Positions 1-10,344 of a DNA stretch of 64,000 nt are shown here, piece by piece (position 1 is the first letter of the stretch; every line of letters begins with the position of its first letter). The stretch spans positions 109,504 through 173,503 of the forward strand of contig CACFOR010000003.1 in assembly GCA_902567785.1 (NCBI GenBank), read 5' to 3'. The DNA is from an uncultured Pelagibacteraceae bacterium (lineage in GTDB: Bacteria > Pseudomonadota > Alphaproteobacteria > Pelagibacterales > Pelagibacteraceae). The notes below the pieces were generated by a model, which worked only from the letters and a program-made list of their open reading frames with translations, was not told the DNA's origin and did no database searches. A program made the translations under genes and the position numbers.

Positions 1-723
1 CTTAAATATTTTTGTTCTAACGAACATACATCTTTGTATAAAGGTAGAAATTTGGCTATTGAAAAATCAAAAGGTGAATTTGTTTCATTCTTAGATACTG
101 ATGATATGTGGGATACAAGAAAACTTGAATTGCAAATTCCATATTTTAAAAATCCAGAAGTAGGATTAGTTTTTTCAAATTTTTTTATGGTTAAAGAAAA
201 CTTAAAAAAAAAAAAATTATATATAAATAAAAAGTTACCTCGTGGTAATATTTATAATGAATTAATCAATAACTATACAATAGGAATTTTAACCACAATG
301 ATAAGAAAAAAATTATATTTATCATCAGAAAAAAAATTTGATGAAAGATTTTCAATAGTTGGTGATTTTGATTTATTTTTAAGACTTTCAAAAAATTGCA
401 TATGCGAAAGTATACAAGAACCATTAGCATTTTATAGAATACACGGAAAAAATTTATCCACACTAGATAGAGAAATAAAAGAAATGCAAATATGGTTAGA
501 GGAAAATAAAATTGATTTAAATAATTCACAGATAGAAAAAATAAAAGAAAATATAGATTATAAAAAATTTTTAAATTTTAAAACTAGTGGAAAATTTACA
601 AAAAGCTTAAAATTCCTATTAAATTCAAATATTAGCCTATTTAGTTTAAAAAATTTATTTGTACTTATATCTCCAAATATCTTATTAAAGAAATTACTGT
701 GGTTTCATAATGATTTTGACTAA
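1..723 (+). CDS. Family 2 glycosyltransferase, 5'-truncated by the window edge
   Basis: Frame is open from base 1 (LKYFCSNEHTSLYKGRNLAIEKSKGEFVSFLDTDDMW); DxDD-like GT-A motif. Confidence 0.85.
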   Translation, partial: LKYFCSNEHTSLYKGRNLAIEKSKGEFVSFLDTDDMWDTRKLELQIPYFKNPEVGLVFSNFFMVKENLKKKKLYINKKLPRGNIYNELINNYTIGILTTMIRKKLYLSSEKKFDERFSIVGDFDLFLRLSKNCICESIQEPLAFYRIHGKNLSTLDREIKEMQIWLEENKIDLNNSQIEKIKENIDYKKFLNFKTSGKFTKSLKFLLNSNISLFSLKNLFVLISPNILLKKLLWFHNDFD

Positions 724-2110
724 AAAAAAAACTAAATTTGATTCTTTTCTATTAACTAATCTTGTATTTGCCTTTTTTCCCATAGCTTTCATTTTAGGAA
801 ATTTATTTATTAATTTAAATCTTTTATTGTTTTGTTGCATAGGAATCTTTCATTTAAAATCAAAATTTTTAAAAGATGATTACGATTATATAATTAAGAT
901 TATTTTTTTATTTTTTTTCTTAGTTTTTGTATCAACAGCGTTAAGTTTTATAAAATCATCATATGTCCACGGCTTTGACATTATAGATTTTGAGAGGCTA
1001 ATTAAATCTATATTATTTTTTAGATTTTTTTTATTGTTAGTAGTTATATGTTTTTTAATTAAATACGAAATATTAAATACTAAATATTTTTTCATTTGTT
1101 GTGCTTTTTTTCCAATATTTATAAGTTTAGATGTAACTTTTCAGTACATATTTGGCTTCAATATTATTGGATTGAAAAATTTTATTACTTATATTGATAC
1201 AACACCTATTCCAGGTTCTGAAGGAGCTTACAACAGCAGTTTTTTTGGAGATGAAAAAATTGCGGGTAGTTACATAAATAGTTTTTCTTTTTTTTCAATA
1301 ATATTTTTAATTTTTACTTTAAAAAATGAAAATAAGTTTAAATCAACTTTAATAATCACAGCTATATCAATTTTAGGTACAGGAATACTTCTTTCTGGAA
1401 ATAGAATGCCCATAATATTATTTTTAATTGGATTATTTCTTCTCTTTATATTGAAAAAGAATATCAAAAAAATAATAATTTTAAGCTACATAAGTCTATT
1501 TTTAATTTATAGTTCTATATCTTTGTTTGATGAAAGAAGAGCAATAACTTTTAAATATTTTTATCTACAGTTTAAAGATGGAATAGCTTTATTATCAAAA
1601 CCAAAAGAAAAAACTGAAATAGCTAATCAGGAAAAGAAAAAAATTATATCAGATGATTTTGAATTTTTTTGGGTAACACCAGATACTCTTGGAGGGCATA
1701 TGCAATTAATTTTAACAGCTTTAGATATTTGGGATAAAAATAAATTTTTTGGAAATGGAATTAAATCTTTTAGAAAAGATTGTGGAAAATTGCAAGCACA
1801 TCAAAAAAATAGACTTTGTTCAAACCATCCTCATAATTACTACATTGAAATATTGACTGAATCTGGAGTTCTTGGGCTTGCTTGTATATCTATTATTGGG
1901 TTTTTCTTTATTATATTTATTTTTAAAAACTTTAAAATATTAGGAAAAAACAATAAAGAAAATTTAATATTATTGGCAGCCACAACTAGTTTGATCTTGG
2001 AAACATTTCCATTAAAAAGCACAGGAAGTATTTTTACAACTTATAATGCCACATATATAATATTAATCGCAGGTATTTTATTAAGTTACAAAAAAAAACT
2101 GTTTATTTGA
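710..2110 (+). CDS. O-antigen ligase/polymerase (WaaL/Wzy-like) membrane protein
   Basis: Multi-TM protein with SGNRMPI and HPHNYYIEILTESGVLGL motifs typical of the O-antigen ligase family. Confidence 0.8.
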   Translation: MILTKKKTKFDSFLLTNLVFAFFPIAFILGNLFINLNLLLFCCIGIFHLKSKFLKDDYDYIIKIIFLFFFLVFVSTALSFIKSSYVHGFDIIDFERLIKSILFFRFFLLLVVICFLIKYEILNTKYFFICCAFFPIFISLDVTFQYIFGFNIIGLKNFITYIDTTPIPGSEGAYNSSFFGDEKIAGSYINSFSFFSIIFLIFTLKNENKFKSTLIITAISILGTGILLSGNRMPIILFLIGLFLLFILKKNIKKIIILSYISLFLIYSSISLFDERRAITFKYFYLQFKDGIALLSKPKEKTEIANQEKKKIISDDFEFFWVTPDTLGGHMQLILTALDIWDKNKFFGNGIKSFRKDCGKLQAHQKNRLCSNHPHNYYIEILTESGVLGLACISIIGFFFIIFIFKNFKILGKNNKENLILLAATTSLILETFPLKSTGSIFTTYNATYIILIAGILLSYKKKLFI

Positions 2111-2798
2111 AAAGGTTTTTTAAAATTGAATATATAAGCCAGTAAATATAGTAAGGTATCCATTTAAAGATTTTAAAATTACTTTTTCTATTTTCTATTT
2201 CTATCCATTTGCTAGGTATTTCTACAATTTTTAGGTTTAAAAAATAAGATTTTGCAACTAATTCTAAAGCAAAAGTAAATCCAGTAGTAGAATCAAATGT
2301 AATTTTATTTTTTAAATTTGACGAAAACATTTTAAATGCATTTGTACAATCTCTAAATGGTATTCTTGCTACAAAATATATTAAATGTGAACCTGCTCTA
2401 GTAATAATCTCTTTTATTTTTGCTGCTCCTATCATCTCTCCACCCAAAACAAATCGGGAAGGAATAACTAAATCCGCACCTTCATCAATAATTTTAACCA
2501 TCCGGTTTATTATTTTTATATTTTCAAAATCATCAGCCATATAGACCAAAATTATTTCTGCAGTAGAAGATTCTATTCCTTTAACAATAGCAGAATTAGG
2601 TCCCTTGTTAGGATTTTTTATTAATGTAATTTGATTTTTTGTTTTAATTTCTTTTAAGTATTTTAACGTTGTGTCTGTTTCAGAATCATAACAAATTAAA
2701 ATTCTAAAATTACAAGCAATCTCATCTTCTAGAGATTTTATAAGTCGCAAGATGTTTTGATCTTCATTATAAACTGGAATTATTATATCTAATTTCAT
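2103..2798 (-). CDS. Family 2 glycosyltransferase (dolichyl-phosphate mannosyltransferase-like)
   Basis: MKLDIIIPVYNEDQNILRLIKSLE...; start moved to the internal Met because the listed N-terminus reads through the neighbouring gene end. Confidence 0.8.
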   Translation of the reverse strand: MKLDIIIPVYNEDQNILRLIKSLEDEIACNFRILICYDSETDTTLKYLKEIKTKNQITLIKNPNKGPNSAIVKGIESSTAEIILVYMADDFENIKIINRMVKIIDEGADLVIPSRFVLGGEMIGAAKIKEIITRAGSHLIYFVARIPFRDCTNAFKMFSSNLKNKITFDSTTGFTFALELVAKSYFLNLKIVEIPSKWIEIENRKSNFKIFKWIPYYIYWLIYSILKNLFK

Positions 2799-2799
2799 T

Positions 2800-4035
2800 T
2801 TATTTAATATGTGGTTCAGGAAGAGGAATGATAAATTTTCCTCCATTTTTTATATATTGAGATTTGGAAAGAAAAAATTTCTTATAATTCCACGAAAGTA
2901 GTATTGAAAAATCAATTTCTTTTTTAAGGAAATTTTTATCGCTTATAATCTTTATATGTGTTCCTGGAGTATATTTTCCTATTTTTTTTGTATTATTTTC
3001 TGAAGCAAACTGAATAATTTTTTTGTTAAGATTTAAACAATTTAGAAGCGTGTTTCCCTTTGAGGAAGCAGTAAAACAACCAATTTTAAAACCACTATCA
3101 TATTTTGTATATATAATTTTTTTTATTTTTTTAATTTTATCTTGAGTTTTTTTTTCAAAAAAATTGTATTTATAAATTTTTTTTATCCCCCAAGCTTTTT
3201 CATATTTAATTTGTTTTGTGATCTTATTTGATACTCTATATGTTGAAATATTTTTTGATAAAAATAACCTTATTGCTGGGCCAGATGCTCCTAAGTTTAA
3301 TTTTTCAAAATTAACTATTTTTATGTCAAATTTTTTAAAAAGATATTCCAATGGCGTTAAAGCAAAATAGGATAAATGTTCGTGATATATTAAATCAAAT
3401 AAACCTTTATTGATCATATCTAAAAGATATGGAAATTCTATTACTATCAAACTTTTTTTATCAATTATATTCGATAACCCTTTTGCAAATTCGTTTAAGT
3501 TATCTATTTGTGCCAACACATTAGTTATAGTAATGATTTTAGGTTTTGAATATTTTTTTAAATAATTTTTTGAAGTTTTATAATTAAAAAAATTATTTAT
3601 TAATTTTATTCTTTTTTGAGTAATATGCTTTGAAGCATCCGAAGGTTCTACTCCTATTACCTTATTAAAATTTTTAGGATAATGATTTAGTAATATTCCA
3701 TCATTACAACCAATATCCAATACTGTGTCTTTAGGAAGAACGTTATAATTTTTCACAAGTTTCCTTACTAATTTATTGTAATGGTTTGAAAGTGCTTTGG
3801 ATGAAGAAGAAAGATAATCGTATTTGCTAAATATAAATTTTGTATTTGGAACTATAGACAATTGACTTAAGCCACATTTTTTGCACACCACAATTTTTAA
3901 AGGAAATTTTTTTTCTTTTTTTATGTCACTATGATTTAAGAAAGAATTTGAAAATGGTTGTTTTCCTAAATCAAGATAAGCGTTTAAATTCTTTGAAAAA
4001 CAAATACGACAACGTTTTAAAATATCATTTCTCAT
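2800..4035 (-). CDS. Sugar C-methyltransferase-like SAM methyltransferase with N-terminal zinc-binding domain
   Basis: CRICFSKNLNAYLDLGKQPFSNSFL N-terminus and VLDIGCNDGILLNHYP SAM motif. Confidence 0.8.
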   Translation of the reverse strand: MRNDILKRCRICFSKNLNAYLDLGKQPFSNSFLNHSDIKKEKKFPLKIVVCKKCGLSQLSIVPNTKFIFSKYDYLSSSSKALSNHYNKLVRKLVKNYNVLPKDTVLDIGCNDGILLNHYPKNFNKVIGVEPSDASKHITQKRIKLINNFFNYKTSKNYLKKYSKPKIITITNVLAQIDNLNEFAKGLSNIIDKKSLIVIEFPYLLDMINKGLFDLIYHEHLSYFALTPLEYLFKKFDIKIVNFEKLNLGASGPAIRLFLSKNISTYRVSNKITKQIKYEKAWGIKKIYKYNFFEKKTQDKIKKIKKIIYTKYDSGFKIGCFTASSKGNTLLNCLNLNKKIIQFASENNTKKIGKYTPGTHIKIISDKNFLKKEIDFSILLSWNYKKFFLSKSQYIKNGGKFIIPLPEPHIK

Positions 4036-4102
4036 AAAAAATTGATATTAGCGAAAAATATTGGAATAAAAAGTAATTTTTGTTTATACCTCTTATAACG
4101 AA

Positions 4103-5281
4103 ATGATTAATAGAAATTTTATCTGCATTATTGGCGGTACAGGTCATGTTGGAGCTCCATTAGGTTTAGCTTTAAGTTCTAAAGGTTATCATGTGACTCT
4201 CGTAGACAAGAATCAAAAAAATATTAGAAAAATTAATAATGGTGTCATGCCATTTGTAGAAGATGGTTGTGCAAAATTGTTAAAAAAAATGGTTTATAAG
4301 AAAAAAATTTTTGCAACTTCAAAGCTAAGTGAAGTTAAAAAATCAAAATATATTATTGTATGCATAGGTACACCTATTAACAAAAAGTTTCGACCTAACT
4401 TAAAAAGCTTTTTAAGTTTTTTTTATGATCTTAAAAAATATTTAAACAAAGAACATATAATAATAATCAGAAGCTCAATTTATCCAGGTGTATGTAATAA
4501 AGTTTTTAATATTGTTAAAAGTCGATGCAAAAACATCAGTTATTGTCCCGAAAGAATTGCTCAAGGAAAATCGTTAACTGAATTGCCAAAGCTTTCCCAG
4601 ATTGTTTCTGGAGAAAATCGCAAGGCTATATTTGAATCTGAAAAAATATTTAAAAAAATTAGCAAGAAAATAATTCATACAAAAATTGTAGAGGCAGAAC
4701 TTATAAAGTTGTTTTCTAATGCCTACAGATATATTAATTTTTCTATATCAAATCAATTTTATTTAATATCAAAAAGCCAAGGGTTAGATTTTTTTAAAAT
4801 TAGAAATATTATGAGAGATAATTATAGTAGAAATATTGATATACCTTCAGCTGGTTTTACAGCTGGCCCATGTTTGCTTAAAGATACTATGCAACTATCA
4901 TCATTCAATAATCATAAATTTCCATTATTTCGTTCAGCTATGTCTATAAATGAAAGTTTGCCACAATTTATAATTAATAAATTAAACGAGAAGTACAATT
5001 TGAAGAAAAAAACAGTTGGTATTTTAGGTTTGTCCTTCAAGGCAGAAAATGACGATATAAGGGATTCTTTATCAATCAAGTTATTAAAAAAATTAAAATC
5101 TAAAAAAATTAAAACACTTCAATCAGATGAATATTATAAAAATGAAGAAAACATTGATAAAAATACATTAATTAGAAAATCAGACATAATAATCATAGGA
5201 ACGCCACATAAGGCTTATAAAAATTTAAAGATAAAAAAGAAAAAAGTATTAGTTGATATTTGGGGTCTTATAAAAAAATAA
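4103..5281 (+). CDS. Nucleotide-sugar (UDP-glucose/GDP-mannose family) dehydrogenase
   Basis: GGTGHVGAPLGLALSSKG Rossmann motif, CPERIAQG, GLSFKAENDDIRDS. Confidence 0.85.
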   Translation: MINRNFICIIGGTGHVGAPLGLALSSKGYHVTLVDKNQKNIRKINNGVMPFVEDGCAKLLKKMVYKKKIFATSKLSEVKKSKYIIVCIGTPINKKFRPNLKSFLSFFYDLKKYLNKEHIIIIRSSIYPGVCNKVFNIVKSRCKNISYCPERIAQGKSLTELPKLSQIVSGENRKAIFESEKIFKKISKKIIHTKIVEAELIKLFSNAYRYINFSISNQFYLISKSQGLDFFKIRNIMRDNYSRNIDIPSAGFTAGPCLLKDTMQLSSFNNHKFPLFRSAMSINESLPQFIINKLNEKYNLKKKTVGILGLSFKAENDDIRDSLSIKLLKKLKSKKIKTLQSDEYYKNEENIDKNTLIRKSDIIIIGTPHKAYKNLKIKKKKVLVDIWGLIKK

Positions 5282-5282
5282 T

Positions 5283-6224
5283 ATGAAAAAAAAAACATAT
5301 CTTATAACGGGTGGAACGGGTTTCATCGGTTCCAATATAAGCAGATTTTTAGTTGAAAAAGGTTATGATGTAAAAATTTTTGATAATAATTCTCGAGGTA
5401 GCATAAAAAAAATAAAAAAATTTAAAAAAAAAATAAAATTTATTAAAGGGGATATTAGAAATAAAAAATTAGTTGATAAGGCATTAAAAAAAACTGATGT
5501 AGTTATACATTTAGCTTATGTTAATGGAACAAAATATTTTTATAGTAAACCGGTTGTTGTACTTGATATAGCAATAAAAGGAATGATCAATATTATTGAT
5601 GGTTGCATCAAGAATAAAGTAAAAGAATTATATCTGGCTTCTAGTTCTGAAGTTTATCAAACACCAAAAAAAATTCCTACTGATGAAAAGGAACCTTTAA
5701 AAATTCCGAATATTTTTAATCCACGATATTCATACGGAGGAGGAAAAATATTATCCGAATTAATGGGAATTCATTATGGCAAGAAACATTTTAAAAAATT
5801 GATAATATTTAGACCACATAATGTTTATGGAGCAAATATGGGAAATGAACATGTTGTTCCTCAATTTATTAATAGATTTAAATCTCTAAAAGGAAAAAAA
5901 TTTCAAATTCAAGGCACAGGAAACGAAATAAGGTCTTTTATTTATATAGAGGATTTTTTAAGCGCTTTTAATATAATGTTAAGGCGCGGAAAACATTTAA
6001 ATATATATAATATTGGCACTAGTGAAAAAACTAAGATTAAAGAATTAGCATATAAATTAAGTAGAATTTTAAAAAAGAGTATTACGATAAAGAAAACACG
6101 ATTATCAAAAGGAAGTACTAAAATAAGGGTTCCTAATATTAATAAAATAAAAAAACTAGGGTTTGTGCCAAGATTTAATTTAGACAAGGGTTTAAAAAAG
6201 ACTTTAGAAATTAATTATTCCTAA
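5283..6224 (+). CDS. NAD-dependent epimerase/dehydratase (extended SDR)
   Basis: TGGTGFIGSNISRFL and YSYGGGK motifs. Confidence 0.85.
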   Translation: MKKKTYLITGGTGFIGSNISRFLVEKGYDVKIFDNNSRGSIKKIKKFKKKIKFIKGDIRNKKLVDKALKKTDVVIHLAYVNGTKYFYSKPVVVLDIAIKGMINIIDGCIKNKVKELYLASSSEVYQTPKKIPTDEKEPLKIPNIFNPRYSYGGGKILSELMGIHYGKKHFKKLIIFRPHNVYGANMGNEHVVPQFINRFKSLKGKKFQIQGTGNEIRSFIYIEDFLSAFNIMLRRGKHLNIYNIGTSEKTKIKELAYKLSRILKKSITIKKTRLSKGSTKIRVPNINKIKKLGFVPRFNLDKGLKKTLEINYS

Positions 6225-6225
6225 G

Positions 6226-7485
6226 ATGATTTTTGAAAGATACAATTTTCTTAAAAAAAAAGAAATATATATATTATATTTTCTAGTACTGTTTTCTATT
6301 CTTATAAGAATACCTGTAATTTTAATATATGGAGATTCAAGTTTGGAATATGAATGGAAAACTTTAGTCGAAAATTTAATTGAATATAAACAATTAGGAT
6401 GGAAAAATTGTGAATTTTCTTACTCAGTTACCCAAGTTTGTCTCGAGGAAGGATTTATATTACCAAATTTATGGATGCCTCCATTGTATGCTTATTATCT
6501 ATATTTTTTTACATTTTTTAATTTTAGTGAACAAAATTACATACTAGCTATATTATTATCACAAGTTTTTTTAACTTCTATTTCTGTAGCTATATTTTAT
6601 AAAGTAAATAAGTTTTTTTTTTCAAATAAATTAAGTCTATTGGGTTCATTAATATTTTCACTTTTTCCTTTATATCTTTATGCAAGTGGACAAATTTCTT
6701 CGATTTCTTTGCAAGTATTTTTAACAGTTTTGTTCATTTATTTTTTTTTACAATTAATAGAAAAAAAAAATATTTTTTCAATTTTATTCTTTTCTATATC
6801 TGCAGGATTACTTATTCTTCTTAGGGGTGAATTTTATGCAATACTAATCCTAACCTTATTTTATTTGTTTTTTTTAAAGTATGATTTTAAGAAAATTCTA
6901 TTAATAATCTTAATTTCTTCCATTACTTTTTCACCATATTTAATTAGAAATATTTTAGTTTTCGAAAAAGTTACGATGATGAAATCATTCGGTTATAATC
7001 TTTGGAAAGGAAATCATCCCGATGCTATAAAAAAAAAACTAGTAGTAGGATCAGAAATAGTTGATGAAGATTTCCAAAATAAATTAGATAAAGTACCAAG
7101 AGATAAATATTTAAGATTTAATTTTGATAAACTTTTTCTAGATAAGGCAATTAATAATTTTAAAGAAAATCCAAAAGAGCATTTGCTTTTAATTCTCAGA
7201 AAAGCCATATCGTATTTATTAATTGATTTAAATTTTTCAGATCCAAAGTATTACCACCCGCTACATTATCTACCTGTATTATTAATAGGAATAACAACAC
7301 TTGCTGGAATGTTAGTATCAAATAAAAAATCACATAAATTAAATTATCTTATTCTAATATTTTTTGCTTATATTTTTATTTTTTCTTTAGTATCAATTCT
7401 TCCAAGATACAAATTAATTATTCTTCCAATACAGATAATTTTTACAAACGTATTCATTAATAAATTTAAAAAACGATATGAATAA
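6226..7485 (+). CDS. GT39/ArnT-like membrane glycosyltransferase
   Basis: Multi-TM protein, acidic residues in first loop, MPPLYAYYLYF region. Confidence 0.6.
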   Translation: MIFERYNFLKKKEIYILYFLVLFSILIRIPVILIYGDSSLEYEWKTLVENLIEYKQLGWKNCEFSYSVTQVCLEEGFILPNLWMPPLYAYYLYFFTFFNFSEQNYILAILLSQVFLTSISVAIFYKVNKFFFSNKLSLLGSLIFSLFPLYLYASGQISSISLQVFLTVLFIYFFLQLIEKKNIFSILFFSISAGLLILLRGEFYAILILTLFYLFFLKYDFKKILLIILISSITFSPYLIRNILVFEKVTMMKSFGYNLWKGNHPDAIKKKLVVGSEIVDEDFQNKLDKVPRDKYLRFNFDKLFLDKAINNFKENPKEHLLLILRKAISYLLIDLNFSDPKYYHPLHYLPVLLIGITTLAGMLVSNKKSHKLNYLILIFFAYIFIFSLVSILPRYKLIILPIQIIFTNVFINKFKKRYE

Positions 7486-8266
7486 AAAACTTTCCTTAGA
7501 TGAAAACAGTCAGCCAACCGTTGATGTTATTTTGCCAAATTATAATAAGGCTGAATTTATAGAGGCGGCTATAGAATCAGTAACAATGCAAACTTATAAT
7601 AATTGGCAAATGTATATTATAGACGATTGCTCCAAAGATGATTCTTGGTCAATTATCAAAAAATTCTCAAATTTCGATAATATAACTCAAATAAAACTAG
7701 CTAAAAATATGGGACCTTCTTTTTGCAGAAATTATGCTATGAGAATATCTAAATCTAAGTATATATCTTTTATAGATTCAGATGATACTTGGGAAGTTTT
7801 TAAATTAGAGAAACAAATAAAATTTATGGTAAAAAATAATTTTAATTTTACGTACTCTGATTACATTCCTTTTTTTGAAATAAATGGAAAAAAAAAGTTT
7901 AAAACAAAAACTAATATAAGAAGTTTTTTTGAATTTAATTCATTCATAAAAAATTCCTCAATAAATACATCAACAATGATAATTAAAAGGACAATATTAA
8001 AAACTCATAGATTCAAAAAAATTAAGCTTATGGAAGATTATTTATTTAAATGCCAATTATTTAAAGATAATAATATTGCTAGGAAATTTGATGAAAATTT
8101 AGCTTCTTACAGAATTTTAAATAAATCGCGATCTAGTCAAAAAATTAAAAATATTTTTTGGCTTTGGCACATAAACAAAAATTATAATAAATTAAACTTT
8201 TTAAGAAATTTTATGTCAATAGTGTGTATTTGTATTAATTCGATAAAAAAATATGGTTTTAAATAA
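7478..8266 (+). CDS. Family 2 glycosyltransferase
   Basis: VDVILPNYNKAEFIEAAIESVTMQTYNNWQMYIIDDCSKDDS...FIDSDDTW. Confidence 0.88.
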   Translation: MNKKLSLDENSQPTVDVILPNYNKAEFIEAAIESVTMQTYNNWQMYIIDDCSKDDSWSIIKKFSNFDNITQIKLAKNMGPSFCRNYAMRISKSKYISFIDSDDTWEVFKLEKQIKFMVKNNFNFTYSDYIPFFEINGKKKFKTKTNIRSFFEFNSFIKNSSINTSTMIIKRTILKTHRFKKIKLMEDYLFKCQLFKDNNIARKFDENLASYRILNKSRSSQKIKNIFWLWHINKNYNKLNFLRNFMSIVCICINSIKKYGFK

Positions 8267-9314
8267 TTTTATTTTAGGATTTTTATTAGTTGTTTTTGGT
8301 TTATTTTTTTATAAGTATTTATTATTAATTTTAAATAAATATAAACCAGAATTATTAATTGATGATGAATTTTCTAAACCCCAGGCTTTTCACGAATCTT
8401 CAGTATCAATAACCGGAGGAGTATGTATATTTCTTTCGTTATTAGTAATTTATTTTGATTTTTTACTATTTAAAAATATATTTTTTTCTGAATATCTTTC
8501 TTTTTGCACTTTATTTTTTATATTAGGTTTTATAGATGATTTACGAATAAGCATTAAACCAATCATCAGGCTTCTTTTAATGGCGATATTTTTAATCGTA
8601 CTAGTTGAATATAATAATTTTTACATAGAAAGAACAGGGATAGAATTTTTAAATAATTGGTTAAAAAATTCAAAATTTATTTCTATATTTTTTGTTAGTT
8701 TATGTTTTTTATTTATTATAAATGGAGCCAATTTGATTGATGGATATAATGGTTTATTAGGATTTCATTCTTTAATCATTTTAACAAATTTATTATTAGT
8801 TAATTATTTTAATGCTAATAATGAATTAGCTACATTATTATTTTTTTCAATTCTTATATTAATAACTTTTCTTATTTTTAATTTTCCCAGAGCTAAAGTT
8901 TTTCTTGGCGATGGAGGGTCTTATCTTCTAGGTACTTTTATTGCTATATCTACAATAAAAACTAGTATATTAAATCCACAAATATCACCTTTTTATTTTT
9001 GTATATTACTATTTTATTTATTTTTTGAAGTATTTTTTTCATTTTTTAGAAAATTATTAAAAGAAAAAAAACCACCCATTCATCCAGATGAAAAACATTT
9101 ACATATGCTTTTGTATAAAATTTTGTTAGCAAAAAACAAAGATAGATTAAAAAGCAACTACCAGGTATCTATAATTATAAATTTAGTTTATTTAACATTT
9201 ATCATTCCCGCAATTTTAATGATGAAGAACGGTATGTTTTGCAAATATTATTCTATATTGCTTTTTATTTTTTATTTCATTTCATATAAAAATGCTTATG
9301 CAAAAACTAAATAA
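8253..9314 (+). CDS. WecA/MraY-family glycosyl-1-phosphate transferase
   Basis: NGANLIDGYNGLLG and FLGDGGSYLLG motifs in a multi-TM protein. Confidence 0.85.
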   Translation: MVLNNFILGFLLVVFGLFFYKYLLLILNKYKPELLIDDEFSKPQAFHESSVSITGGVCIFLSLLVIYFDFLLFKNIFFSEYLSFCTLFFILGFIDDLRISIKPIIRLLLMAIFLIVLVEYNNFYIERTGIEFLNNWLKNSKFISIFFVSLCFLFIINGANLIDGYNGLLGFHSLIILTNLLLVNYFNANNELATLLFFSILILITFLIFNFPRAKVFLGDGGSYLLGTFIAISTIKTSILNPQISPFYFCILLFYLFFEVFFSFFRKLLKEKKPPIHPDEKHLHMLLYKILLAKNKDRLKSNYQVSIIINLVYLTFIIPAILMMKNGMFCKYYSILLFIFYFISYKNAYAKTK

Positions 9315-10344
9315 TAATTTTCAGTCTTCAAATAAAGATTTAATTATAATAAATAACGAAAAAATTTTTAAAGAGAACAGCAATTTTTATTGTGACAATC
9401 TAGATTTAAAAATCCTTCCCGAAGGATTGGATCGCCATTATAGAGTAGAATATATAGTAAGAAACTCAAATACAAAAGGAAATCAAAAAATTAATTTAAA
9501 AAATATAAAGATTGCGTCAAATATTTTTAAATTTATATATTTTATTCTTAAAACTTTTAAAATTCCCAACGCAACTTATTTGATAGTCTGCATAACTCCA
9601 TATACTTTTTTTTCATTTTTATTTTTATTTTTATTCAGAAAAAAAGTTTTTGTTTATTTATTTAGTAGTGGACACGAAGAATATAAACATATTTTGGGAA
9701 GTTGGTTTGTTTGGATTTATCATATTATGTATAAAGTAGTCACGTCTTATTCAAAGGTTATCGTTTGTCACGAGAGATTATTTGATAAAAACAAATCTAA
9801 TCTTGTTTATATATCAAGATTAGATGATGAATGGTTAAAAAATCAAAAAGAAGCACCATTGGATAAGATCAGATTGTTATATGTTGGAAGAATGAGTCGT
9901 GAAAAAGGTATATTTGATTTTTTAAATATCTTTGATCAGTTAAAAGAGGACATTTGGTTTTCTATAGTCGGTAATTCAAAAAATGAAAAAATTTCAAATA
10001 ATAATATTAAATTATTAGGTTATGTTGCTGATCCAAAATCGCTTATTGATATTTATGATCAACACAATATTATGATTTTACCTTCTTTCACTGAGGCCAC
10101 GCCCTACGTTGTGGACGAATCATTGTCTAGAAATAGACCAGTAATAATATTTGAAGATATAAATTATATAGTAAGGGATAAAAGAGGAATTTTTATTTCC
10201 AAAAGAGACAAGGATTCATTTTTAAGCACAGCAAAATATATTATGGATAACTATCAAGAAATACAAAAAGATATGAAAAAAAATATTCTGCCTACAAAAA
10301 ATAGTATGATAAAAGAAATTTCTGAAATTATTAAAAAAAAATGA
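9292..10344 (+). CDS. GT-B (family 4-like) glycosyltransferase
   Basis: LLYVGRMSREKGIFDFLNIF and ILPSFTEATPYVVDE motifs. Confidence 0.8.
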   Translation: MLMQKLNNNFQSSNKDLIIINNEKIFKENSNFYCDNLDLKILPEGLDRHYRVEYIVRNSNTKGNQKINLKNIKIASNIFKFIYFILKTFKIPNATYLIVCITPYTFFSFLFLFLFRKKVFVYLFSSGHEEYKHILGSWFVWIYHIMYKVVTSYSKVIVCHERLFDKNKSNLVYISRLDDEWLKNQKEAPLDKIRLLYVGRMSREKGIFDFLNIFDQLKEDIWFSIVGNSKNEKISNNNIKLLGYVADPKSLIDIYDQHNIMILPSFTEATPYVVDESLSRNRPVIIFEDINYIVRDKRGIFISKRDKDSFLSTAKYIMDNYQEIQKDMKKNILPTKNSMIKEISEIIKKK

